A DNA stretch of 37,085 nucleotides, taken from NCBI GenBank assembly GCA_031277395.1, contig JAITML010000015.1:1-37085 (forward strand), written 5' to 3'. Shown here in pieces: positions 23,535-31,947 of the stretch. Source of the stretch: Methylobacillus sp. (GTDB lineage: Bacteria > Pseudomonadota > Gammaproteobacteria > Burkholderiales > Methylophilaceae). A model generated the notes under the pieces. The model worked only from the letters and a program-made list of their open reading frames with translations. It did no database searches and was not told the DNA's origin. Every line of letters starts with the position of its first letter. The first letter of the stretch is position 1. The position numbers and the translations under genes are program-made.

Positions 23535-24949
23535 TATTTCGGCTCGTCCAGCATGGCGCGCAATTGTTTGAGCCGCGCTTCCACACTGGATTTCTGGTAA
23601 AAATCTCCGTCGGGGCTGCGCGCCGCCAACTCCATCTGCTCGATCGCGCCACGCAGATCGAATTGCAGGAAATATGCCTCGCCTTGTGCCTGATGCCGCA
23701 GCAATTGCTTGCCCTGCCGCGTGTAAGCCTGCGATTTGAGTTCGTACAAATGCGCGTCGTCCGCGTAAGCCTGCTGTTTGTCGGCGATCAGCTTGAGCGC
23801 CGCATCCGTTTGATTGGTTGCGAGCAGCAAATCCACATAGCCATAGACCAAGGCACGGTAGCCGGGATAGGCCGTCAGCGCCTGTTTGTATTGCGTTTCC
23901 GCTTGCTGCGGATTGCCCATCATCATCAGCAAATTCGCGGTCAGCGTTTCCGTCATGGGGTTGCGCGGCGCATTATCATGCAACCAGGCCGCTTCCGCGC
24001 GCGCGTCTTCGAGTCTGTTGGCGCGCATGAGTGCCACTGCGTAACCGTAGTGCTGCGAGGCTTCATCGACGTATCTTTTTTCCTTGAGCACATTCTGGAA
24101 CCATTCCACCGCCTGATTGGCGCTGCCCGTGAGCGCGCGCAAACGGGCGCGGGTAAAGTTGAATCCGGTGCTGTCGGCCACCTGGCGATACGGCGCTTGC
24201 TCCGCGCGATTGCGCGTATCCGCGATACGCTCGGTCGTGAGCGGGTGGGTGCGCAGAAAGGAAGGCGCGATACCCTCGGAAAAGCGCGTGCCTTTCATGA
24301 GCTTTTCAAAAAACGCAGGCATGGCGCGCGTGTCGAAACCGGCGCTGTCGAGGATTTGCAAACCGACGCGATCCGCCTCACGCTCGTGTTCGCGCGTGTA
24401 GTCGAGTTGTTGCTGGATCGAGGTGGCCGCCGCCGCTTCCATTGTGCCGCCAGCCAACTGTGGATTGGAACGCGCGGCAAGCAGTGCGAAAGCCATCGCG
24501 GCGAACGATTGCCAGGCATTCTGGTTTTGCTTCGCGATCATGCGCGCAATGTGATGCTGCACAACGTGGCCGATTTCGTGGCTGACCACGCTGGCGAGTT
24601 CGGATTCATTATCCACCGCCGTGATAAGGCCGCTGTTCACGCCGATGATCGCGCCGGGCAGCGCGAAAGCATTGATGCTGGGATCATTCACGACGAAAAA
24701 GGTGAATTTCTGCGGCAGATCACCGCTGTTGGCCGCAAGCCGGTAGCCCAGTATCTGCAGGTAATCGACCACCTCCACATCGCGGATCACGTCGTTGCTG
24801 TTGTTCACATCGCGCATGATTTCTTCGGCGATGCGACGTTCCTCCTGCGGCGTCAGCGCCGTCTGGGCAGGGTCGCCCAGGTCGGGCAGACCATCCGCCA
24901 GCGCGACCGGAGCGCAAAGCAGTGCAAGAAAGAGATAAACGAATTTCAC
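23534..24949 (-). CDS. Periplasmic M48 metalloprotease, BepA-like, with TPR repeats
   Basis: The GTG at 24949 gives a 471-residue protein starting with a signal peptide (VKFVYLFLALLCAPVALA). An ATG at 24991 is also possible but overlaps moaC and would blur the signal. The zinc site is H124-E-I-G-H128 with E191 in HEREADRVG, as in M48 enzymes. The C-terminal part (about 270-470) is made of helical TPR-like repeats, as in E. coli BepA (YfgC), which checks assembly of outer-membrane LptD. The end carries ELKSQAYTRQGKQLLRHQAQGE. It is divergent from moaC. It is the first gene of the soxY-soxZ set, with a 1-base overlap into soxY. Confidence 0.9.
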   Translation of the reverse strand: MKFVYLFLALLCAPVALADGLPDLGDPAQTALTPQEERRIAEEIMRDVNNSNDVIRDVEVVDYLQILGYRLAANSGDLPQKFTFFVVNDPSINAFALPGAIIGVNSGLITAVDNESELASVVSHEIGHVVQHHIARMIAKQNQNAWQSFAAMAFALLAARSNPQLAGGTMEAAAATSIQQQLDYTREHEREADRVGLQILDSAGFDTRAMPAFFEKLMKGTRFSEGIAPSFLRTHPLTTERIADTRNRAEQAPYRQVADSTGFNFTRARLRALTGSANQAVEWFQNVLKEKRYVDEASQHYGYAVALMRANRLEDARAEAAWLHDNAPRNPMTETLTANLLMMMGNPQQAETQYKQALTAYPGYRALVYGYVDLLLATNQTDAALKLIADKQQAYADDAHLYELKSQAYTRQGKQLLRHQAQGEAYFLQFDLRGAIEQMELAARSPDGDFYQKSSVEARLKQLRAMLDEPK

Positions 24950-24989
24950 CCTGCTATGATATATGCTCCAACCACAGAGTTCATAGCAC

Positions 24990-25463
24990 ATGCCGCAATT
25001 TACACATTTTGACACTGCCGGACAGGCACATATGGTTGATATCGGCGACAAGACTGAAACGCGCCGCATTGCCCGCGCGACAGGCACCATCCGCATGCAG
25101 CCCGACACACTCAAACTTATCCGGCAGGGTGATGCCAAGAAAGGCGACGTGCTTGGCATCGCGCGCATCGCCGCGATTCAAGGCACGAAACGCACTTCGG
25201 ATCTGATTCCGCTGTGCCATCCGATTGCTTTGGCCAGCGTCGCCGTGGAATTTGAAATTGCGGAGCCCGATACCATACGCTGCGTTGTCACCGCCGAAAC
25301 CGTGGGTCGCACCGGCGTGGAAATGGAGGCATTGACCGCCGCCAGCATCGCGCTTTTGACCATCTACGACATGTGCAAAGCCGTGGATCGCGGCATGATC
25401 CTCGGTGATATTCGTCTGCTGGAAAAACGTGGCGGGAAATCGGGAGACTGGATTGCAGAGTGA
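24990..25463 (+). CDS. moaC: Cyclic pyranopterin monophosphate synthase MoaC
   Basis: MoaC works with MoaA in the first step of molybdopterin synthesis, converting the MoaA product into cyclic pyranopterin monophosphate. The 157 residues show the family blocks [33 protein letters not shown] and [20 protein letters not shown], followed by [11 protein letters not shown]. The catalytic residues are present as K51, D127 and K130. No other moa gene lies in the window. It starts about 40 bases from the divergent M48 protease and is convergent with the DUF4124 gene. Confidence 0.97.
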   Translation: MPQFTHFDTAGQAHMVDIGDKTETRRIARATGTIRMQPDTLKLIRQGDAKKGDVLGIARIAAIQGTKRTSDLIPLCHPIALASVAVEFEIAEPDTIRCVVTAETVGRTGVEMEALTAASIALLTIYDMCKAVDRGMILGDIRLLEKRGGKSGDWIAE

Positions 25464-25487
25464 GCCGTCGCGCTCACTTGACCTTCT

Positions 25488-25997
25488 TCAGTTGTTGTTG
25501 CTGCCGCCGCCAAGATTCGCGAGGTCTTTTTCCAGCATATCGACGTTGCGCTGGTGCTCGTCAACCTGACTTTGCAGCTCGTCCATTTTTTCCAGATAGC
25601 GCCCCATCGAGCGCTTCACCTTGCCGTCCTTGGTTCGATACACTTCAGGCTTGCTCTCCCCTTCGGCATAGGCTTGCTTGGCCTCTTCCAGCTTTTGCTG
25701 TTCATCAGCCAGTTCCTGCTCAAGAATTTTACGTCGCGCCGTGTCGCGATCTTTCTGCTCGTTCTTTTCCACCTTGGGAAAGCTCGCGGGGGTTGGCGTT
25801 TGCGCCTTGGCGGATGAGCCCGAAGCTTCCGATGAGCCGGGCGATACCGGCTCGACCAGATCCACCTTGGTTGAGCCCTTGTCCGGTTTGTCGCTGTAAG
25901 TCACCTTGCCGGTCACCGGATCAACATGTTTGTAAATCTCGGCTCCGGCGGAAAAACTGACCCCCAATCCAACCAGTATCCACAGATATTTTTTCAT
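25488..25997 (-). CDS. DUF4124 periplasmic protein with coiled-coil tail
   Basis: The ATG at 25997 (MKKYLWILVGLGVSFSAGA) gives 169 residues. The longer frame to 26072 is discarded because it lacks a signal. The signal peptide is about 1-19. The DUF4124 block follows (EIYKHVDPVTGKVTYSDKPDKG), then a Ser/Pro-rich linker at about 55-75, and then a long charged helix (about 80-160) likely to form a coiled coil, ending in GGGSNNN. DUF4124 proteins are periplasmic and of unknown role, often with Gln-rich tails. It lies just after a close paralogue on the same strand. Confidence 0.85.
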   Translation of the reverse strand: MKKYLWILVGLGVSFSAGAEIYKHVDPVTGKVTYSDKPDKGSTKVDLVEPVSPGSSEASGSSAKAQTPTPASFPKVEKNEQKDRDTARRKILEQELADEQQKLEEAKQAYAEGESKPEVYRTKDGKVKRSMGRYLEKMDELQSQVDEHQRNVDMLEKDLANLGGGSNNN

Positions 25998-26010
25998 GAT
26001 AGAAGTCCTC

Positions 26011-26259
26011 TTAATCCTTTTGCTTCTCGTCGTTCGACTTTTGTCCATCATTTTCGGCGCCCGCAGATTCATCCGGCGGCGCTTTGGCGGCGGACGGCGT
26101 ATCGCCCACCACGGAAACCTCGGTTGTGACCTTGACCGCGCCTTTTACCGGTTCGTCGGTATAAACCCAATTACCTTTCTTGTCCCGGTATTTGTACATA
26201 TCCGCAACTGCAGGCAGGCTGACTGCCAACCCAACCAGTAACCACAGGTATTTCTTCAT
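26011..26259 (-). CDS. DUF4124 periplasmic protein, short paralogue
   Basis: The ATG at 26259 (MKKYLWLLVGLAVSLPAVA) gives 82 residues, with a signal peptide of about 19. The DUF4124 block (DMYKYRDKKGNWVYTDEPVKG) is nearly the same as in the next gene, and the signal peptides share MKKYLW and VGL. The tail is short and acidic/polar (about 60-82) with no coiled coil. A duplication followed by divergence of the tails is the simplest reading. Downstream of glnA on the same strand, it is separated from it by the bidirectional terminator at 26328-26354 and is 13 bases from its paralogue. Confidence 0.82.
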   Translation of the reverse strand: MKKYLWLLVGLAVSLPAVADMYKYRDKKGNWVYTDEPVKGAVKVTTEVSVVGDTPSAAKAPPDESAGAENDGQKSNDEKQKD

Positions 26260-26327
26260 GATTCGCCCCCACGTGTTTATTAATAGTTTGGAGTGTAGTG
26301 CAGTTGGAAAGTTTAAGCAACGCAAAC

Positions 26328-26354
26328 AAAAAGGCGGGAAACCCGCCTTTTTTT
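26328..26354 (-). terminator. Rho-independent terminator after glnA (works in both directions)
   Basis: AAAAAGGCGGG (26328-26338), an AAA loop and CCCGCCTTTTT (26342-26352) form an 11-pair stem. On the minus strand, reading out of glnA, the stem ends in a run of U followed by G/U-rich sequence. On the plus strand it ends in seven T, so it also works that way. It separates glnA from the DUF4124 pair. Confidence 0.9.
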
Positions 26355-26370
26355 CATACCGGACAAAGCC

Positions 26371-27780
26371 TTAGATCGAGTAATACATCTCAAACTCAAC
26401 CGGATGCGTGGTCATGCGCAAGCGCGTGACTTCTTCCATTTTGAGATCAATGTAAGCATCAATCATGTCATTGGAAAACACGCCGCCACGGGTCAAAAAT
26501 TCCCTATCCTTGTCCAGATATTCCAGCGCCTCTTCCAGGCTGGAACACACGGTCGGGATTTGGGTGTCTTCTTCCGGCGGCAGATCGTACAGATTTTTAT
26601 CTGCCGGATCGCCCGGATGTATTTTGTTCTGCACGCCGTCCAGGCCTGCCATCAGCAAGGCCGAGAACGCCAGATACGGATTCGCGCCGGGATCGGGGAA
26701 GCGCACTTCAATGCGACGCGCCTTGTCGGATTGCACATAGGGCACGCGGATGGAAGCGGAGCGGTTGCGCGAGGAATAGGCGAGCTTGACCGGCGCTTCG
26801 TAGTGCGGCACCAGACGCTTGTAGGAATTGGTCAGCGGATTGGTAATCGCATTGAGCGCGCGGGCGTGCTTGATGATGCCGCCGATGTAATGCAGCGCAA
26901 ATTCGGACAAGCCCGCGTAGCCATCGCCCGCGAACAGGTTTTTGTCGCCCTTCCAGATGGATTGGTGCACGTGCATGCCGGAGCCGTTGTCGCCGACGAT
27001 GGGCTTGGGCATGAAGGTCGCGGTTTTGCCGTACTGGTGCGCGACGTTATGCACGACATATTTCAGAATCTGCGTCCAGTCAGCGCGCTGCACCAGCGTG
27101 GAAAATCTGGTGCCGATTTCGTTCTGCCCGGCGGTCGCCACCTCGTGGTGGTGCACTTCCACCGGCACGCCCATTTCTTCGAGAATGATGCACATCGCGG
27201 AGCGGATATCCTGAAAGGAATCCACCGGCGGCACGGGGAAATAACCGCCCTTGACGGTTGGCCTGTGGCCGATATTGCCGCCTTCAAATTTTTCGCCGGA
27301 AACCCACGCCGCCTCTTCGGAGTGGATTTTGCTCATGCTGCCGGACATATCAATCTGCCAGTTGACCGAGTCGAAAATGAAAAACTCGGGTTCCGGGCCG
27401 AAGTAGGCAACATCGCCGAGGCCGGTCGATTTCAGATACGTCTCGGCGCGTTTGGCGAGCGAGCGCGGATCGCGGTCATAGCCCTTGCCTTCGGACGGAT
27501 CGACTACATCACAGGTCAGAATCAGCGTCGGCTCGTCCATGAACGGATCAATATTGGCGGTGGCCGGATCGGGCATCAGCATCATGTCGGAAGCCTGTAT
27601 GCCCTTCCATCCTGCGATGGAAGAGCCATCAAACGCGTGCCCTTCGGTAAACTTGTCCTCATCAAAATGAGAAACCGGCACGGAAACGTGCTGCTCCTTG
27701 CCCCGTGTATCGGTAAAACGAAAATCCACAAACCTGATCTCGTTTTCCTGCACCATTTTGAATACGTCGGCGACCGCCAT
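26371..27780 (-). CDS. glnA: Glutamine synthetase, type I
   Basis: GlnA makes glutamine from glutamate and ammonia as a dodecamer. The ATG at 27780 ([17 protein letters not shown]) gives 469 residues, equal to E. coli GlnA; a longer frame to 27822 is not used. Signatures include [19 protein letters not shown], the [18 protein letters not shown] block, [14 protein letters not shown] and the C-terminal [10 protein letters not shown]398 in that block is the site adenylylated by GlnE in this class. No ntrBC genes are adjacent. A terminator lies just after the stop. The upstream gap of about 140 bases is shared with the divergent rhodanese gene. I looked there for a sigma54 promoter and found no correctly spaced one. 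Confidence 0.98.
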   Translation of the reverse strand: MAVADVFKMVQENEIRFVDFRFTDTRGKEQHVSVPVSHFDEDKFTEGHAFDGSSIAGWKGIQASDMMLMPDPATANIDPFMDEPTLILTCDVVDPSEGKGYDRDPRSLAKRAETYLKSTGLGDVAYFGPEPEFFIFDSVNWQIDMSGSMSKIHSEEAAWVSGEKFEGGNIGHRPTVKGGYFPVPPVDSFQDIRSAMCIILEEMGVPVEVHHHEVATAGQNEIGTRFSTLVQRADWTQILKYVVHNVAHQYGKTATFMPKPIVGDNGSGMHVHQSIWKGDKNLFAGDGYAGLSEFALHYIGGIIKHARALNAITNPLTNSYKRLVPHYEAPVKLAYSSRNRSASIRVPYVQSDKARRIEVRFPDPGANPYLAFSALLMAGLDGVQNKIHPGDPADKNLYDLPPEEDTQIPTVCSSLEEALEYLDKDREFLTRGGVFSNDMIDAYIDLKMEEVTRLRMTTHPVEFEMYYSI

Positions 27781-27889
27781 CTCAAGCTCCATCAGAATTT
27801 TGAACCGCACACCCGACCGCAAATCAAGTATGCCATTGATTGAAAAGCCGCTTATTTTCTCACATCGGGGGGTAAAAGAGAATCGGCGG

Positions 27890-27895
27890 TATAAT
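27890..27895 (+). promoter_or_regulatory. Possible -10 element for the rhodanese-aroE-mtgA operon
   Basis: TATAAT is a perfect -10 hexamer 27 bases before the rhodanese start. The region at the right distance for a -35 (about 27867-27872) is G-rich and does not match, so activity may depend on an activator or be modest. Confidence 0.4.
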
Positions 27896-27922
27896 TCGCC
27901 ATCCCTTATCCGGAGAGTTCAC

Positions 27923-28375
27923 ATGGGAACGCTCAACGCCATTTTTGAAGCCGCGCATCAACGCGCATCCGACAATAATCTGCCTTATGCGGGGGCGCTG
28001 ACGCCTTTGGAAACACAGTGGATTCTGGAAAATGTGCCGTCCGCCAAGTTGGTGGATGTGCGCACCCGGCCTGAGCTGGATCTGGTTGGCCGCGTCCCCG
28101 GCGCGGAGCATATCGAGTGGGCGTATTACCCGGATATGCGGCTTAATCCCGATTTTTTGCAGCAACTCAAGCAGCAGGTGGATCACGAGGCGGTGGTGAT
28201 GTTTCTCTGCCGCTCCGGCGCGCGCTCGAACAGCGCCGCCGCGCTCGCCACGCAAGCGGGTTATTCCAGTTGCTACAACGTACTGGAAGGGTTTGAGGGC
28301 GTGGTCGATCCCGCGACCGGACAACGCGGCAAAATCAACGGCTGGAAAGTTGCCGGCCTGCCTTGGACGAATTAA
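27923..28375 (+). CDS. Rhodanese-like domain protein
   Basis: The ATG at 27923, with CCGGAGAG 8-15 bases before it, gives a 150-residue single-domain protein. The active-site loop is CRSGARS with C96, typical of a catalytic rhodanese (sulfurtransferase). LVDVRTRPELDLVGRVPGA is the classic N-terminal block. It could act in cytoplasmic sulfur transfer, although its substrate is unknown. No signal peptide is seen. It starts the run rhodanese-aroE-mtgA, with aroE 4 bases downstream. Confidence 0.92.
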   Translation: MGTLNAIFEAAHQRASDNNLPYAGALTPLETQWILENVPSAKLVDVRTRPELDLVGRVPGAEHIEWAYYPDMRLNPDFLQQLKQQVDHEAVVMFLCRSGARSNSAAALATQAGYSSCYNVLEGFEGVVDPATGQRGKINGWKVAGLPWTN

Positions 28376-28379
28376 CGCG

Positions 28380-29180
28380 ATGGATCGCTACGCCGTCATC
28401 GGCAACCCTGTCGCGCACAGCAAGTCGCCCGCGATTCATGCGGAATTCGCGCGGCAAACCGGGCAGGCGCTGGAGTATGGGCATCTGTTCGCGCCGCTGG
28501 ATGCGTTTCGCGAAACCGCGTTGCATTTCCGCGACGAAGGCGGCAAGGGGCTGAATGTAACGGTGCCGTTCAAAAATGAAGCGTTTGCGCTCGCAACTGC
28601 GCTCACGGAACGTGCGCGCAATGCCGAGGCGGTCAACACGCTTGTATTCGATCGGGACAATATTCTCGGCGACAATACCGACGGCGCAGGTTTGATACGC
28701 GACCTGATACACAACCTCGGTTTCACGCTTCGGCATAAACGCATCCTGCTGCTGGGCGCGGGCGGCGCGGCGCAGGGCGTGTTGTTTCCGCTGCTGCACG
28801 AAAACCCCGCGCAGATCGTGATCGCCAATCGCACACCGGAACGCGCGATGGAAATGCAGCGCAAGGCGCAAAATCCTGCGGTTGAAGCACGAACATTTGA
28901 AACGCTCGCAGAGCTGACTTTCGACCTCGTCATCAACGCCACCTCGGCAGGGCTGAGCAACAGCGCCTTGCCGATTTCGGGCGGAATTTTCGCGCCGGAC
29001 GCGCTTGCTTACGACATGCTGTATGGCCGCGACACGCCTTTCATGCAATTCGCACGCGCGGAAAACGCGCGAGTCGCGGACGGACTCGGCATGCTGGTGG
29101 AACAAGCTGCCGAATCGTTCCATCTGTGGCGCGGCGTTCGCCCCGATACGCGCGCCGTCATCGAAAAACTCCGGCAATAA
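28380..29180 (+). CDS. aroE: Shikimate dehydrogenase
   Basis: AroE reduces 3-dehydroshikimate to shikimate with NADPH in aromatic amino acid synthesis. The ATG at 28380 (MDRYAVIGNPVAHSKSPAIH) starts with the shikimate-binding block and gives 266 residues, a standard length. The catalytic pair is K65 (NVTVPFKNEAF) and D101 (GDNTDGAG). The NADP-binding loop is LLGAGGAAQGVL, followed by IANRTPERA, whose Arg fits NADPH preference. The start lies 4 bases after the rhodanese stop and mtgA follows 2 bases after its own stop, so all three are likely one operon. Confidence 0.97.
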   Translation: MDRYAVIGNPVAHSKSPAIHAEFARQTGQALEYGHLFAPLDAFRETALHFRDEGGKGLNVTVPFKNEAFALATALTERARNAEAVNTLVFDRDNILGDNTDGAGLIRDLIHNLGFTLRHKRILLLGAGGAAQGVLFPLLHENPAQIVIANRTPERAMEMQRKAQNPAVEARTFETLAELTFDLVINATSAGLSNSALPISGGIFAPDALAYDMLYGRDTPFMQFARAENARVADGLGMLVEQAAESFHLWRGVRPDTRAVIEKLRQ

Positions 29181-29182
29181 TC

Positions 29183-29869
29183 GTGGGCAAATTTTTCAAG
29201 CGCGCTTTACTCGCGCTATTCATTTGGGTGCTGCTTTACCAGTTGTGGATTTTTCTGCACATCTGCTGGTGGGTGAATCACAACCCCGAATCCACTGCTT
29301 TCATGGACACGCGGCTGGCCACCATGCAGGAGAAAAATCCCGACGCGAAACTCAAACACAAATGGGTGCCCTACGCCCGTATTTCCGCCAATCTCAAACG
29401 CGCGGTGATCGTGTCCGAGGATTCCAAGTTTGTCACCCACCAGGGTTTTGACTGGGAAGGCATCCAGTACGCTTATGAAAAAAACCTGAAAAAAGGAAAA
29501 GTGGTCGCGGGCGGTTCCACCATCAGTCAGCAGCTGGCCAAAAACCTGTTTCTGTCCACGCGCCGCACGCCGTGGCGCAAGCTGGAAGAAGCGATCATCA
29601 CCGTCATGCTGGAACAGATGATGAGCAAGCGCCGCATCCTTGAGATTTACCTCAACGTAATTGAATGGGGTGACGGCGTATTCGGTGCGGAAGCGGCGGC
29701 GCGTCATTATTACGGCACCGGCGCGGCGAATCTGGGCGCGGAGCAGTCCGCCAAACTGGCGGCCATGATTCCCAACCCGCGTTACTATGACGCACACCGT
29801 GGCGCGCGCGGCCTCAACCGCAAGACGGGCATCATTCTTGCGCGCATGCCACTCGCGCAATTGCCGTAA
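29183..29869 (+). CDS. mtgA: Monofunctional peptidoglycan glycosyltransferase
   Basis: MtgA polymerises lipid II into glycan strands at the outer face of the inner membrane. The GTG start at 29183 (VGKFFKRALLALF) gives 228 residues; the longer frame overlaps aroE. A single N-terminal membrane helix (about 9-27) is followed by the GT51 domain: the catalytic E79 in VIVSEDSKFVTHQGFD, then GGSTISQQLAKNLFLS, RKLEEAIITVMLEQ and KRRILEIYLNVIEWG. There is no transpeptidase domain. The aroE-mtgA linkage is common in betaproteobacteria. Confidence 0.96.
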   Translation: MGKFFKRALLALFIWVLLYQLWIFLHICWWVNHNPESTAFMDTRLATMQEKNPDAKLKHKWVPYARISANLKRAVIVSEDSKFVTHQGFDWEGIQYAYEKNLKKGKVVAGGSTISQQLAKNLFLSTRRTPWRKLEEAIITVMLEQMMSKRRILEIYLNVIEWGDGVFGAEAAARHYYGTGAANLGAEQSAKLAAMIPNPRYYDAHRGARGLNRKTGIILARMPLAQLP

Positions 29870-29970
29870 AAGCTGTTCCGGCAAAACCTTGCTTGCGTAA
29901 AATTCCAGAGGCGCAAGGGCGAAAAATCCTGTATTTTGATCAGATCGTCATCACCATTTTAAAGCGCCAT

Positions 29971-31353
29971 ATGAACCCAAATCCTCGCCGGTTTCGTATC
30001 AAAAAACCCGCCATCTTTGACGTGAACCGCGTCATGGATATGTTCGACATCGGCCCCAAAGCGGCGCTCATGGTCGTCATCGCGGCTTTCGCCGCCGTGG
30101 CGGTCGTTATTGTCTTTTTCATCCGCTCCGCGCCGCCGACATCAATCACAATCAGCACCGGCCCCGAAGACGGGGCGTTTTACCGTCAGGCGCAACGCTA
30201 TGCCAAATTGCTGGAAGAAAACGGCGTCAAGCTCAACATCGTGACTTCGGGAGGTCTGGTTGATAATCTGGAGAAACTCAAAGACCCGAAATCCGGCGTT
30301 GATCTCGCCTTTGTGCAGGGCGGCGCCGACGCGGAAGGAACGGAAAATCTGGTTTCGCTGGGCAGCGTTTCGCATCAGCCCGTCCTGATTTTTTATCTCG
30401 GCAAGCTTGAACTGCTGTCGGATTTGAAGGGCAAAAAAATCGCGATCGGCCCCGAAGGAAGCGGCACGAACCAGTTGGCGCTCACGATGCTGGCCGCGAA
30501 CGGCGTCAAGCCGGATGAAGAAGGCACTGAATTGCTGAAGCTGGATTCCGCCGAAGCGGTACAGGCGTTGCAGGAAAACAAAATCGCCGCAGCATTCATC
30601 ATGAGCGAATCCGCATCTATCAACGACTTGAGGGCGCTCATGCGCGACCCGGAGATTCATCTTTACAGCGTCAAGCAGATCGGCGCCTATGCCCGCAAAT
30701 ACGATTACCTCGATCCACTCGTGTTGCCCGAAGGCACGATAGATCTGGGCGCGAATCTGCCCGCGCAAGACGTCAATCTGCTCGGGCCGATGATAGAACT
30801 CGTGGCACGCGATAATCTGCATCCCGCGATCTCCGATCTCATCCTCGAAGCGGCAGGCAAGGTGCATTCGCGCCCCGGCATCTTCCAGCAGAGAAACGAA
30901 TTTCCTACGCTGGTCGAGCATTCGATTCCCATCAGCGAAGACGCCGCCCGCTATTACAAATCGGGCAAATCGTTTCTCTACCGCTATCTGCCGTACTGGC
31001 TGGCGAGTTTGCTGAGCCGCATACTGGTCGTGTTCCTGCCCGCGATTTTGATTCTTGTGCCGGTGGTGCGCGTGATTCCCGCGATATTGCGCTGGCGGGC
31101 GCAAATCAAAATCTACCAGCGTTATCGTGAATTATTGAGCCTCGAACGCGGCCTGGTTGAAGAGCAAGACCCGGCAAAGCGGGAAGAACTGCGCGCCGAC
31201 TTCGACAATCTCGAAAAAGCGGTGAACCAGATGCGCGTCAAGGGACGGTTTGCCGACCAGTTGTACGCGCTGCGGGCACACATCGACTATGTGCGCAAAG
31301 TGCGGATACAAGGCGGCAGCGCGCCTGCGCATGACGGGATATACGGGATATAG
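29971..31353 (+). CDS. Membrane-anchored TAXI-family substrate-binding protein
   Basis: The 460-residue protein joins a substrate-binding domain to membrane helices. A first helix (about 31-51, AALMVVIAAFAAVAVVIVFFI) is followed by the TAXI-type binding domain: ISTGPEDGAFYRQAQRYAKLL, then DLAFVQGGAD, KIAIGPEGSGTNQLALTML and AAFIMSESAS. A second hydrophobic region (about 340-372, with SRILVVFLPAILILVPVVRV) leads to a charged cytoplasmic coiled-coil tail. TAXI proteins normally deliver substrate, such as glutamate-like compounds, to TRAP permeases, but no TRAP permease gene is beside it. It may instead act as a sensor or scaffold. An alternative ATG is at 30034. Confidence 0.86.
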   Translation: MNPNPRRFRIKKPAIFDVNRVMDMFDIGPKAALMVVIAAFAAVAVVIVFFIRSAPPTSITISTGPEDGAFYRQAQRYAKLLEENGVKLNIVTSGGLVDNLEKLKDPKSGVDLAFVQGGADAEGTENLVSLGSVSHQPVLIFYLGKLELLSDLKGKKIAIGPEGSGTNQLALTMLAANGVKPDEEGTELLKLDSAEAVQALQENKIAAAFIMSESASINDLRALMRDPEIHLYSVKQIGAYARKYDYLDPLVLPEGTIDLGANLPAQDVNLLGPMIELVARDNLHPAISDLILEAAGKVHSRPGIFQQRNEFPTLVEHSIPISEDAARYYKSGKSFLYRYLPYWLASLLSRILVVFLPAILILVPVVRVIPAILRWRAQIKIYQRYRELLSLERGLVEEQDPAKREELRADFDNLEKAVNQMRVKGRFADQLYALRAHIDYVRKVRIQGGSAPAHDGIYGI

Positions 31354-31382
31354 GCAACACCTTCCATCCTCCGGGTAATCTC

Positions 31383-31820
31383 ATGACATTCGCCATCAAT
31401 CTGAAACGTCTCCTTCTGTTATGCGCCATGCTGCTCGTGGCTTGCAGCCGCTCTGACCCGCAAGTCGCGCTTGATAACGCCGTCGAAGATTTGCAAACCG
31501 CTTTGGAAAACAAGGACACCAGTGCCGTGATGTCGCTGCTCCATCCTGATTTTACTGCACAGTATCCGGATGACGGCCGCGAATGGGCAAAACGAACGAT
31601 GACCTTGATGTTCCTGCGGTATAAAAATATCCGGGTTATCGCGCTGGTGCAAAGCAACCGGATCGACCCGTATATGTCCGGCCACGCCTTCACTGTCGCC
31701 AAGGTAACACTGACCGGCGCCGAAGGGCTGATTCCCGACAGCGCCCGGCAATACCATGTCAATCTTGAGTGGAGTCAGCTTGATAAAGAGTGGAAATTGA
31801 TCCGCTTGCAGTGGGAATAA
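31383..31820 (+). CDS. Uncharacterised lipoprotein, possibly NTF2-like fold
   Basis: The 145-residue protein has a lipoprotein signal ending L18-V-A-C21, so C21 would be lipidated. The rest resembles an NTF2-like domain in layout: an early helix pair (DNAVEDLQTALENKDTSAVM then SLLHPDF), then beta strands with a conserved-looking end, YHVNLEWSQLDKEWKLIRLQW. No specific family is certain. It starts 29 bases after the TAXI gene, so the two could be cotranscribed. Next to it, on the downstream side, is a region with a possible decayed repeat arm. Confidence 0.72.
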   Translation: MTFAINLKRLLLLCAMLLVACSRSDPQVALDNAVEDLQTALENKDTSAVMSLLHPDFTAQYPDDGREWAKRTMTLMFLRYKNIRVIALVQSNRIDPYMSGHAFTVAKVTLTGAEGLIPDSARQYHVNLEWSQLDKEWKLIRLQWE

Positions 31821-31836
31821 CACGATAGTGCAGGTA

Positions 31837-31851
31837 GGCTGGGCTGAGCAT
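31837..31851. repeat. Possible decayed arm of repeat family C
   Basis: TAGGCTGGGCTGAG resembles the arm start GTAGGCTGGGATGA of the palindrome at 32457-32547. No second arm is present. It may be a chance match or a remnant. Confidence 0.3.
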
Positions 31852-31882
31852 AGGCGAAACTCATCAACCAATTGAAAGGCAT

Positions 31883-31888
31883 TATAAT
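31883..31888 (+). promoter_or_regulatory. Possible -10 element for the small secreted protein
   Basis: TATAAT is a perfect -10 hexamer, 60 bases before the start at 31948. No clear -35 sits at the usual distance. It would let this gene be expressed independently of the lipoprotein gene. Confidence 0.4.
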
Positions 31889-31947
31889 GCTGCGTATCTA
31901 TACATTGCCATCTTAATATCCACTATCTATTTTCAAGCAAGGAGAAA

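Noticed and set aside
27815..27840. A possible sigma54 promoter before glnA (TGGCATACTTGATTTGCG on the minus strand)
   Set aside because: The GG and GC elements are 12 bases apart instead of the strict 10, and the middle does not match, so it does not meet the sigma54 spacing rule.
26404..27843. 479-residue open frame on the plus strand opposite glnA
   Set aside because: glnA on the other strand has all its conserved motifs and standard length. The opposite frame has no known domain and is typical of GC-rich antisense shadows.
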